Shown one piece after another: positions 52,357 through 61,618 of a stretch of DNA of 64,000 nt; position 1 is the first letter of the stretch; every line of letters starts with the position of its first letter. Origin of the DNA: Azolla caroliniana (taxonomy: Eukaryota; Polypodiophyta). The notes beneath the pieces are model-generated. The model was not told the origin of the DNA and searched no databases. It worked only from the letters and a program-made list of their open reading frames with translations. The translations under genes and the position numbers were made by a program. Location of the stretch: assembly GCA_043228905.1 (NCBI GenBank), contig JBHGNT010000013.1, positions 3,286,001-3,350,000 of the forward strand. Direction: 5' to 3'.

Positions 52357-53790
52357 AACACATATTCAAGTGACAAGATGGTACTATGTGATCAATCAAG
52401 AACACATATTCAAGTGACAGGATGGTACGATTAGGACCCAAAAGGATTTGTTTTTGATGCTCAAATGTAGGTTCCCCTGGACGAAGTTCCATATAAGAGC
52501 GCCAAGAAAGAGCATCTGCTTTTCCTTGCTGCATCCCAGGGTGATATATGATGATAAAGTCGAAGTGAGTCAAAAATTGCGCCCATCGGGCTTGTTGTCG
52601 ACTCAAGACTCGATCATTTTGGAAATAAGTCAGGTTCTTATGATCATTGTAGACAATGATCTGCTAAGAAGAACCTTCTAGGAAATGTCGCCATTGTTGA
52701 AACGAATCCACGATTGCAAGAAGCTCTTTGTCATGGATCTCGTAGTTGATCTCTGCAGCTTCAAACTTTCGTGAATGAAAGGCGACAGGGTGTAGCTGTC
52801 CATCATCTCCAGTCTGTGAGAGGACACTCCCTAGTGCAAAATCGGATGCATTGGCTTCGAGGATGAAGCGTTTTGTTGGGTCGACATGTGCTAAGATAGG
52901 TGTCGTTGTAAATGCTCGTTTTAAGCTTTCGAATGCCTCGGCTGCATCTAAACTCCATATAAATGGTTGATCTTTATGTGTGAGCTGAGTAAGCGGAAGC
53001 AGAACCTTGGAATAATCTTTAATAAATTTTCGATAAAAATTTGCAAACCTAAGAAAACATTGCACATCACGCACTGAAAGTGGCGTTTGCCATTCTAAAA
53101 TTGCTTGTACCTTCATGGGGTCCATAGCAATACCATTTGACGATACAACATACCCCAAAAATTCCACTTGATTCTGGCCGAAACTACACTTTTCTAATTT
53201 TTGCATAGAGACCATATTCTCGGAGTCGACGCAGTACCTGATGAACATGTTTGTCATGCTCCTCTTGGGTCTTTGAGTAGATTAAAATATCATCTAGGTA
53301 AACTATAGTGAAGATATCAAGAAAATCTCGAAAAATATTGTTCGCCATATGTTGGAAAACAGCAGGTGCATTCGTGAGACCAAATGGCATCACTGTATAC
53401 TCAAAATGTCCATAGCGAGTGCGGAAAGTTGTCTTCCATTCATTCCCCAGGCGAATCCGAACTAGATTATATGCTCCGCGAAGGTCCAACTTCGTGAAAT
53501 ATTTTGCACCACTGAGACATTCCAAAAGATTTGGGATTAATGGTAGAGCATATCTATTCCGGATAGTCACTTTGTTTAGCCCTCAATAATCCACGACTAA
53601 CCGAAGAGTCCCATTCTTCTTCTTAACGAAGAAGATAGGTGCACCAGCAGGGGATCTAGAATGCCAAATGAATTTGTTTGCCAGATTCTCATCAATATAT
53701 TCCCGCAAAGTCTCTAGCTCTACAGGGGAGAGATTATAAATTGGGCCCCATGGAGGTTCTTTCCCTGGTTGTAAGTCAATAGGGCGATCG
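52357..53790 (-). pseudogene. Gypsy fragment N: reverse transcriptase and RNase H
   Basis: Minus strand from 53790: PPWGPIYNLSPVELETLREY, SPAGAPIFFVKKKNGTLRLV, a stop, [40 protein letters not shown] and [15 protein letters not shown] (YLDD intact, about 53280-53310). A shift follows, then [40 protein letters not shown] and RNase [19 protein letters not shown], where the usual catalytic Asp is Asn. It ends QQARWAQFLTHFDFIIIYHP, GKADALS. No LTR; bounded by the satellite array and by element F. A 41-bp spaced repeat (acacatattcaagtgaca) lies at 52349-52416. Confidence 0.88.
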
Positions 53791-54381
53791 CACTACGCCA
53801 AAGGATCCGGAAAAGCCGGAAAAGGGTCGATCTTCGTGATGAGACACGAAGCAAAGTCGATGAAGAAGATCACCCCGAAGTCGGACGAGGTGTGGTACGT
53901 CGACTCCGGCGCGTCAAACCACATGACATGCCACAAAGAGTGGTTCTCGTACCTGGAAAAACCGATGCAACTGGGAGTAGTCGCAATCGGAGATGACACT
54001 CCGCATCCGATCGCGAATGTCGGTGAAGTTCCCTTGAGCCATGTCAGGCAGAAAGGGAAACTTATGAACGTGTTACACGTCCCCACAATCACGAAGAATC
54101 TAGTGTCGGTCTGGCAGATCATCAACCAGGGGATGCAAGTCCAGTTTACGCATCTTGGGTGCTTCATCGAGGAAGAAGGCGGAGTTATTGCGCAAGGACG
54201 CAGAGACGGCAGGATGTTTATCCTGGACTCTAGTGACGGTGGCACTGCAATGTTCGCGAAAGGAAAAAAAGTTGAGTCGGATATCAACTTATGGCACAAG
54301 CGGATAGGTCACGTAAACTATCAACGACTTCAGGACCTGCAATCGAAACATGTGTTTGGATTGCCCAAATTTTGTGGCTGA
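53791..54381 (+). pseudogene. Protease and integrase finger of element F
   Basis: Starts HYAKGSGKAGKG in the gag-protease linker, then WYVDSGASNHMTCHKEWFSY with intact DSGAS, GKLMNVLHVPTITKNLVSVW, and the pre-integrase part to INLWHKRIGHVNYQRLQDLQ and GLPKFCG before TGA at 54379. Truncated at the 5' side. Confidence 0.88.
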
Positions 54382-55560
54382 AAGGCGCAAATTTCTGAAG
54401 CCTACCAGCTAGGGAAGCAACACCGACTTCCTTTCCCTAACGAGCGTAACCGGAGCCGCAACCAGCTCGACTTGATACATTCTGATGTATGGGCGCAGAC
54501 ACAAAACGTTGGTCTTGGCAGGAGTCGATATTTTGTCTCCTTCATCGACGACTATACGCGGCACACGTGGATCTACCTCATCAAGAAGAAGAGTGAAGTC
54601 TTCGACTGTTTCCGGGACGTCAAGAGTTTCGTCAAAAGGGAAACAGGAAGAAAGATCAACTGCCTGCAAACGGATAGCGGAAAAGAATACTTTTCCTGTG
54701 AATTCAATGACTATCTGCAACATATGGGAATTCGGTGTGAATTCAGTTATAGATACACACCGGAGCAAAACGGCGTGGCCGAGAGGAAGAACCGGTCAAT
54801 TGTAGAACCGGCATGAGTAATGCTGGAGGAGAAGAGCTTGCCCAAGTTCTATTGGGCCGAGGCGGTACGAACCGTGGTATACATCCAGAATCGGATCGGA
54901 GACAAAGTGTCGGCGCATGAGCAATATTTCAGAATGAAGTCGAACCTACGAAACTTGAGAGTTTTCGGTAACATTGCGTATGTGCATGTGCCGAAGGAGA
55001 AACAGAGGAAGTTGGATGTGAAAGGCGAGAAGTGTATCTTGGTCGGCTACTCGGACGAGCAAAAGGGTTATAAGTGTTATAACCCTCGCACCAAACAAGC
55101 GTGCATGAGCCGTGACGTTGTGTTCGACGAGTCCAAGTCCTGGTACTTGCCTCCGACTCCGGACCTCACCTCTAGTCCGAGTTCTGACGATGAGGTCAGA
55201 GAGGCTGAGATGCCTCCGAATGAACCTGAAATCGGGACCCACGAAGAGAGTCCGATTTCGTTTCGGTTAAGCAGACCGAATGGACGATTGAGTCGGTTCG
55301 ACCAGTCTGATGAAGAACTAGCGAGTAGTGGAGACTTGGCCGTGCATTTCCCACGTAGGAAGCCGAGGAGATGGCTTACGCGCAAAGAGAAAGGGAAGAA
55401 GAAGGTGTCAGATTACGGCACGGATAGGAACGAGTCGGATCGACGCGAGTCCGACTCCGAGGGCAGTGATGACGGGTCTTCAACAGCGAAGTCCACATCG
55501 GCTAAAGAAGCCTCCACATCGGCTAATGAACAATTACGCCGATCTACCCGCCAGAAGAAC
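54382..55560 (+). pseudogene. Integrase and hinge of element F
   Basis: Continues the same frame past the TGA: CC part (EAYQLGKQHRLPFP, a damaged CEACQ), LDLIHSDVWAQTQNVG (Asp), FIDDYTRHTWIYLIKK, LQTDSGKEYFSCEF (Asp), YTPEQNGVAERKNRS (Glu), a TGA at 54814, and FYWAEAVRTVVYIQNRIGDK. FGNIAYVHVPKEKQRK and CILVGYSDEQKGYKCYNPRT follow, then the acidic hinge EESPISFRLSRPNGRLSRFD, KEKGKKKVSDYGTD. Only two stops. Confidence 0.88.
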
Positions 55561-57180
55561 CCTGCTGTGCGGTTCGGATACAATGAGTACATTGCACATC
55601 ACTATGCGTACATGACCCGTGTAGCAGAAGTGCATGAGCCGGAGAGCTACGTAGAAGCGGCGAAGGATGCAAATTGGCATGCCGCAATGGAGGAAGAGGT
55701 GTGCGCATTGGCGGAGAATGAAACCTAGGACCTGGTTGACGCACCAAAAGGTGTGAAGCCGATCAGATGTAGGTGGGTGTACAAGATCAAGTACAACACC
55801 GATGGCTCAGTCAACCGATACAAGGCCCGGTTAGTAGTGAAAGGCTACGTGCAGAAACACAACATTGACTACGATGAGACGTTTGTGTTGGTCGCAAAGA
55901 TGACAAACGTTCGTGTTTTGCTTGCGGTAGCTGCGGCAAAGGGGTGGCACTTACATTAGATGGATGTAAAGAATGCGTTCATGCAAGGTGAGCTTGAGGA
56001 ACAGGTGTACATGGTACAACCCCCCGAATTTCACTCCGAAACGAACACTTCGGTAGTTTGCCGATTGAAGAAGTCCCTTTACGGACTAAAGCAAGCCTCG
56101 CGTGCCTGGAACGCGAAGATCACGCAACGATTGCGTCGGTTGGGCTTTGTGACGTCAAAATCGAACTCCTCACTGTCCATCTGGAAAGGTCAACTCGGGC
56201 CGGTTAGTATTTTACTTTATGTTGATGACTTGGTCATCACTGGCGCCAACCTAGGTGAGATAGACCACGTGAAGCTCCAGCTTGTGGCATCATTCGACAT
56301 GAAGGATTTGGGGGACCTTCATTACTTCCTCGGGATCGAAGTGGTTCGCATCCCCGAAGGCATACTGATTAGCCAACGACATTACATGCTGAGTATGCTC
56401 TTCAAATTTGGGATGGCCGACTGTAAGTCCGTCTTGACTCCTCTGGATAGAACCGTCAAGCTTCGCCCCAATTCTGGAAAGGTATGCGACCCGACAAGGT
56501 TCCGATAGATAGTTGGAAGCCTTATATATTTAACCATCACCTGACCAGATCTCAGCTACCGGGTCGGGGTGATTAGTCAATTCATGGCGAGACCAACCGA
56601 GGAGCACCTTCAGTGTGCACAACGCGTACTCCGGTACGTCAGTGGCACTAAGGACCGGGGGCTACTATATCGGACCGATACTGCCGTGCAGTTGGCCGGT
56701 TACACCAATGTTGATTGGGTCGGAAATGTCGTCGATCATCGATCCACGTCCGGTTTCGCGTTCTCTCTTGGGAGTGTCGCGATCGCGTAAAGTAACAAGA
56801 GGTAGCCGACAGTTGCGTTGTCGAGCACCGAAGCTGAGCATAGAGGAGCAGTTGTCGCAACATGCGAAGCCATATGGTTGAAGCGGCTACTTAAGGACCT
56901 GCAGGTGGCGGTATCCGATCCAACGACAATCTACTGTGGTAACCTTAGTAGCATCCAGCTAGCTAAGAACCCCATCTTCCACGCCTGGAGTAAGCACATT
57001 GAGGTGCACTACCATTTCGTCCGTGAGCGTGTCCGTGAGCATGTCCTCTCCAGTGAAGTCGAACTTCTGTATGTTCCAACGGATCGGCAGAACGCCAAAA
57101 TCTTCACCAAGTCTCTTGGTCTGGATAAGTTGCGGCAATTCTCGGATGCGCTTGGGTTGCGTCACCTCGATGTGCTGAAC
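55561..57180 (+). pseudogene. Reverse transcriptase and RNase H of element F
   Basis: ESYVEAAKDANWHAAMEEEV, stop 55726, [39 protein letters not shown], stop 55957, MDVKNAFMQGELEEQVYMVQ, KKSLYGLKQASRAWNAKI and ILLYVDDLVITGANL (YVDD about 56214-56235). DLGDLHYFLGIEVVRI follows. After stops at about 56506, 56542 and 56788, RNase H reads RSTSGFAFSLGSVAIA, STEAEHRGAVVATCEAIWLK and VPTDRQNAKIFTKSLGLDKL. Each lesion is a single stop, so it is less decayed than E. Confidence 0.9.
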
Positions 57181-57567
57181 TGGAGGGGGAGAAACGTCCA
57201 TGATGACCACGGAAGGGAGCAGGAAAGGAGCGGAGAAGATCGTGATGTCGAGTCGGATGACGATTTCGATTTCGGATCGGCTGAAGAAGCCGAGGGCAGA
57301 TCTGCGGAAGAGTCGGAAAGCGGACATAAGGGGAGCAATCGAAAGGAAGAGCCGAAGCCAAGCAAGCGTGGGGGAGACGAACCCATCAAGGGTGAGAAAA
57401 CTGAAGATGAGTTGGAGACAACCAACTCAGACGAGAGCGGAAACCGATCGGAGGAAGCCGAGTCGGTTCAGATGTTTGATTCGGATACACTGAATCAACC
57501 AAGGGTCAAGTGGAAGAGGAGAGGCGCCAACACCGTAATAGCAAGGAAGCTGAGAAGGGCCGTGTAA
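57181..57567 (+). pseudogene. Charged C-terminal tail fused to RNase H, element F
   Basis: In F the tail is fused to RNase H without a stop (one frame 56818-57567): after LGLRHLDVLNWRGRN comes HDDHGREQERSGEDRDVESD, DDFDFGSAEEAEGRSAEESE, then KGEKTEDELETTNSDESGNR and a basic end KWKRRGANTVIARKLRRAV. It aligns with the tails in E and C (ESDEEFDF; ETTNSGKSGN). This is the best evidence that the polyprotein extends about 130-180 residues past RNase H in this family. Function unknown. Confidence 0.62.
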
Positions 57568-57688
57568 GCAGACAAGCCGATTGGAAGGTTCGAGGCACGA
57601 GGAATCAAATAGGTCGAGGAGCGCGAGCAAGGCGTTAAGGCAAAAGGAACTGGAGCTTAGATCCAGAAGAGCGGATGGAACCTCAAGT

Positions 57689-57704
57689 TGAGCTTGAGGG
57701 GGAG
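57689..57704 (+). promoter_or_regulatory. Polypurine tract of element F
   Basis: gagcttgagggggag before TGTTGAG, same as element C. Confidence 0.85.
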
Positions 57705-58096
57705 TGTTGAGTACAAGCTCAACATCGTCCAGATCGGTTGTGCGAGCCGAGAACCGGATCGGTTGGGATCGATCGGTTAGGCCGGACCGGTGCTTAAACC
57801 GAAAGGCCGTTAGAGAGATATTCCTCGTAAGGAATAATTTTGGGAGTGAGTGTCAAGGCTCATTTATGAGCAGTCAAGTATTGTCAATACTTGTGTCAAC
57901 CCGATTGTTAGGGCTTGTATAAAAGGTGCTCATTGAGCACGGTGTATGTATAGATTGAGTATTATTTTGAATTGAGTTTCTGTGTGTTCTCTCTCTCTGT
58001 CTCTCCCGCGTACTGTGTATATTCAAGCTCTCCATTAAACTTGCGTATTTTCTGTGTTAGGTTTTCTATTGCTTCCGCACATAATCTTTTTCAACA
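57705..58096 (+). repeat. 3' LTR of element F (392 bp)
   Basis: TGTTGAGTAC...CTTTTTCAACA with perfect TGTTGA/TCAACA ends; TATA box tataaaagg at about 57917. Confidence 0.88.
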
Positions 58097-58169
58097 TGGT
58101 TGACCCTCCCCGACAGTGTAAACCGACCGGTTGTAAATGAGTATATAAGGTGAAGTACAATGCTGACGG
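58097..58169 (+). pseudogene. Copia scrap O (reverse transcriptase start)
   Basis: 73 bases matching 17151-17220 of element C: the codons for LVDPPRQCKP and VYKVKYNADG, with one stop. It lies between the LTRs of F and P, so both inserted into one older Copia copy. Confidence 0.8.
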
Positions 58170-59149
58170 TGTAGTGAAGATTTTCGGCAATAGTGTGAAA
58201 ATCCCATAAAACGTACGAAATCGAGTATGAATCACGTAATACAATAATTGTGAAGATAACATTTTTAATATCTAAGTACAAAATGATGGAGGTTTCGAAT
58301 GCACTTTATTACACGAGAAATGGACAACTAAATGTCAAGATATGAGGGTATAAAGTTTGTGAAAAGAAAAGAGAAAATTGTGAGATATCCCACATAGGCA
58401 CGACAAATACGGCTCTCATCATATATAAGGTGGAGCAAAAGATATTATCTTTGTGTCTATGTGTGGAGCATAGAGAGTTCAAGGTAACTTGAACTAAGAG
58501 TGGAGGTGGCTAGCTACTCGTAAAGGGTTTTGGCCAACCAAAACTGGACCGGCGACGGAGCCGGTGATCCGACGGCAGCATGCGGCACTGGTATCCGGCA
58601 TCGGCATCCGGCGGCGGCACCGGCGTCCGGTGACTAGATAAAATAAATATATACATATATATACATATTTACATATACAAGGAGGGCAAGTATGGATTCG
58701 AACCTTGCACCTCCAAGTTAGGAGTCAATTGGCTTACCATTAAACCATGCTATTTAGTTAAAATTATATTTCTATCATTGTACTTTTACATGTAAATTCT
58801 CATACATGAGAGCTAAAATGAGTGACATGGTTAGCATGCACCACATGTAATACTTAAGCGCCAAATGGCAAACATTCAATTTATGCATGTCTTGTACCCT
58901 CACATGCATCATATGCATGAGAGCATCTATAAAAGAGGGAAGGGGGAGGAGAAAAAACACGATTTTTTTTTATGAAAATTAAGAGGAAGAAATTCGTTTT
59001 CAAATCAATCGTGTAATCTCAACTTCTCTCTTTCCCAATCTATCTTAAGTACTTTCTCGCCAAAGCTTGTATCGACTCTAAATCCTTTTGGTTCAGAACC
59101 CCGGCGGTTCCGCCTCACGATCCGCGCATAGTGACGGATCTTCACGACA
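58170..59149 (+). repeat. 5' LTR of element P (980 bp)
   Basis: TGTAGTGAAGAT at the left and ATCTTCACGACA at the right are inverted repeats (11 of 12). TATA-like catatataagg at about 58427. It contains a CCGG/CGGC-rich patch (58550-58630), an antisense tRNA-like module, and ends eight bases before tggtgaaccagacg (59158), a possible primer binding site of unknown tRNA. Confidence 0.85.
58684..58755 (-). other. tRNA-like A-box/B-box module in LTR P
   Basis: Minus strand TGGTTTAATGGTAAGCC, then GGAGGTGCAAGGTTCGAATC. Both boxes fit pol III promoters and the internal sequence resembles the module in solo LTR J. Anticodon arm pairing is not convincing. Confidence 0.5.
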
Positions 59150-59216
59150 TAATTAAGTGGTGAACCAGACGTGAACGAGGCGGTAGGAAGGATCAAGTCG
59201 AGATTAATACTTGGAG

Positions 59217-61412
59217 ATGGGGTCCTCAAGCAACCAAGCGGGAGAGCTCGAAAGGATGATGCTAATCGTCAAGCAAATGATGAGATCTCGGGACAACGAC
59301 GCGAGCGTGGAGAAGGCTGTCGATCGTGTCGTAGAGCTCGAGGGCCAATTCGATGGAAGGAACGTTACGAAGTTCCTTGATGCATATAAGAGGGAAATGA
59401 ATCAGAGGGACGTGTCCGAGGCACGTCAAATCGCAAGCTTCAAGAGAGTTGTCGCCAACAACATCCAAAGACGCGTCATCGAGCTTCAAGAAGGTAAGAC
59501 AACATGGTCCGAGTTCGAGGAAACGATACTAGCGGAGTTCGTGACTGAAGACTCAACGAGGATGACTCGACATGCCCCGATGAAGTGGATAGAGAAGAAG
59601 AATAAGAAGATGAGCGTCTCGAGGGTGTACGACGAATTCGACCAGATGTTTAGTCGTCTCCCCAATACGGACCAAGTGTTGCTTGAAGAGGACAAGACTT
59701 TGTACTTCTTGAAGGCCATGGACATAAAGGATAGACGGGAGTTGGGGACTCTTCTCGAAGATGATACCCAAGCAAATGGGCTCGTAGCGGATTGGATCGC
59801 GGTGAAGCGGGCATGCAATAGGCTCGACAAGCGTCGCCAATGGGTTGATGACACCGACTTGACGGGACCGACTACCACGGAAAAAGCAAGACCGCCGAAA
59901 GTAGCTAAGCCGCTGAGACAAAGTAACGTGGAAGAAAAGAAGATTGATGACGACATCATTGAAGAGCTAGCGAAGAAGTTCGAGAAGGTCACGCTAGCCA
60001 ACATGAATCGTCGGGGCCCTAAAGGAAAAGAACCCTTTAGATGCGTGTGGTGCGATAGCATGGACCACATGAGAAGGGATTGTGCTAGCCTTCGAGAGGC
60101 GATTCGACAAAATATCGTATACATAGAGGACAACATGATCTGCTCAAGCGAGACTAGAAGACCCCTACGGGTGAATTTCGGAAGAGGAGGAATGAAGAGA
60201 TCTATGGAGGATGCCGATGCGACTCATGTGGATGCGATGCACTATGTTGCGTCGGCCGGAATAAGAGTCGGGAAAGACAAGACTGAAGCTGCTAGAGCGG
60301 GAGCAAAGTTTTGGACTTCCGTTCTCGAATATGAGAAGAAGGGAAAAATCACATCGAAGGAGGTAGAGCTTGCGGACCGAAGCGTGCAAAGCATAACCGG
60401 GTGGTCGGATCCGGTGGACGACAACACCATACTCGCAGAGGTGATGTGCGACAACCACGAGGTGTTCGTCGAAGAAAAGAGAAAGAGAATAGAAGAGCAA
60501 GGGCCATCAAAAAGACATGAAACAAGGAATGCGAAAAAGAAGGACGATGCGGAGACGAGTCGACCTTTACAAACGGAGGAACGAGAATCAAGCCGAAAAG
60601 GGGAGCCGAGCATACGAGTTGAAGAAACAGTTCGGCCCGTGAAGGTTGGTGTCGAAGACCCCGCTCGGAGGACAAGGATCATACGTACCTATAAGCTAAG
60701 GTCGGACATAGAGCAGACGACGGACCTAAAGAAGATTCTCGAAGAACGAGTTCTTGATAGCCACGTAACTTTGTCCTTGAGGGAATTGCTTGGCATTACG
60801 AAGGAGTTCCATGACACGATCGTGGACCTTGTTAAGAGAAAGAGACAACAATCGGACGAGGAAGAAGAGAAGCCGCAGAAAGCAAAAACGAATGCCATAA
60901 CGATGGCAAGAGACGAAATCGATGAAGATATGGTGGACAGCCACTACACTCGACCTCATTGGGCACGAGCGACAACGGAGACGCCGGTGAAGATCGGGGA
61001 GAAGAAAGAGACCGTCGTGGCCTGGATCGACCACGGCTCGGAGATCAACCTCATGTCAACCGACTTCTACAAAAAGGGAAGATGGCCAATCAATACAAAC
61101 CATGGATGGAAGATTCGCACGGCAACAAAGTCTACGGAGGACTTGTACGGAGCTTGTCCCAATGTCAAAGTCACGATCGGGGATGTGGAGATGGATCAAC
61201 ACTTCTTCGTACAAGAATCGGCGTCACATCCTGTCATCCTAGGGCAACCTTATATCACATCATCTCGGATGGAGACCAAAGTGTTTGATAATGGAGTAGC
61301 CTTCGCACGAATAAAGAGTCTTGACAACCAAAGATCGGTCCAATTCCTAACGTTGCGAGCCAATCATGAAAGGAATCGAGATAGTCTCGGAGGCGAATCC
61401 TCGGATTTTTAG
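59217..61412 (+). CDS. Gag-protease of element P
   Basis: ATG 59217 (MGSSSNQAGELERMM) to TAG 61410; 731 codons, no breaks. Residues ~45-215 are a retrotransposon gag-like part (VVELEGQFDGRNVTKFLDAY, then WSEFEETILAEFVTEDSTRM, DQVLLEEDKTLYFLKAMD). One CCHC knuckle lies near residue 280 (CVWCDSMDHMRRDC). A long charged middle follows, then SLRELLGITKEFHDTIVD and VDSHYTRPHWARATTETPV; the protease has VVAWIDHGSEINLMSTDFYK, with DHG where DTG/DSG is usual, and HPVILGQPYI. Stop separates it from pol, so pol may need readthrough, or this copy may be mutated. Confidence 0.88.
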   Translation: MGSSSNQAGELERMMLIVKQMMRSRDNDASVEKAVDRVVELEGQFDGRNVTKFLDAYKREMNQRDVSEARQIASFKRVVANNIQRRVIELQEGKTTWSEFEETILAEFVTEDSTRMTRHAPMKWIEKKNKKMSVSRVYDEFDQMFSRLPNTDQVLLEEDKTLYFLKAMDIKDRRELGTLLEDDTQANGLVADWIAVKRACNRLDKRRQWVDDTDLTGPTTTEKARPPKVAKPLRQSNVEEKKIDDDIIEELAKKFEKVTLANMNRRGPKGKEPFRCVWCDSMDHMRRDCASLREAIRQNIVYIEDNMICSSETRRPLRVNFGRGGMKRSMEDADATHVDAMHYVASAGIRVGKDKTEAARAGAKFWTSVLEYEKKGKITSKEVELADRSVQSITGWSDPVDDNTILAEVMCDNHEVFVEEKRKRIEEQGPSKRHETRNAKKKDDAETSRPLQTEERESSRKGEPSIRVEETVRPVKVGVEDPARRTRIIRTYKLRSDIEQTTDLKKILEERVLDSHVTLSLRELLGITKEFHDTIVDLVKRKRQQSDEEEEKPQKAKTNAITMARDEIDEDMVDSHYTRPHWARATTETPVKIGEKKETVVAWIDHGSEINLMSTDFYKKGRWPINTNHGWKIRTATKSTEDLYGACPNVKVTIGDVEMDQHFFVQESASHPVILGQPYITSSRMETKVFDNGVAFARIKSLDNQRSVQFLTLRANHERNRDSLGGESSDF

Positions 61413-61618
61413 AGCGGACTATTGAAGCATGGGGCACAAATAGTCCGAGCAATCACAAGACCCCACAAGAAAGAAGAGTGCGTGGATTGCAAGGAGAAGC
61501 AACATGTGTCACACCTAGTGGCGCATGTAAACTAGTACTACCCGACAAGAAGCACAAGCACCGGATACAAGAATTCGAGAAGATGCTGAAAGAAGAGAAC
61601 ATAATAGAAGAAGGGTAG
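61413..61618 (+). pseudogene. Damaged protease-RT linker of element P
   Basis: The gag frame continues as SGLLKHGAQIVRAITRPHKK and CVDCKEKQHVSHLVAH before a TAG; another frame then reads LVLPDKKHKHRIQEFEKMLK and ends in TAG at 61616-61618. At least one frameshift and two stops lie between gag-protease and the open pol frame. Confidence 0.7.

Larger units (their letters stand above)
53791..58096 (+). mobile_element. Copia retrotransposon F, protease to 3' LTR
   Basis: Plus strand protease, integrase, RT, RNase H, charged tail, polypurine tract and 3' LTR (57705-58096). Same family as E. Gag and 5' LTR are missing where it joins fragment N (53790/53791). The 3' LTR ends in element-O sequence, so F is inserted in another Copia copy; the duplicated flank would begin TGGTT. 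Confidence 0.9.
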
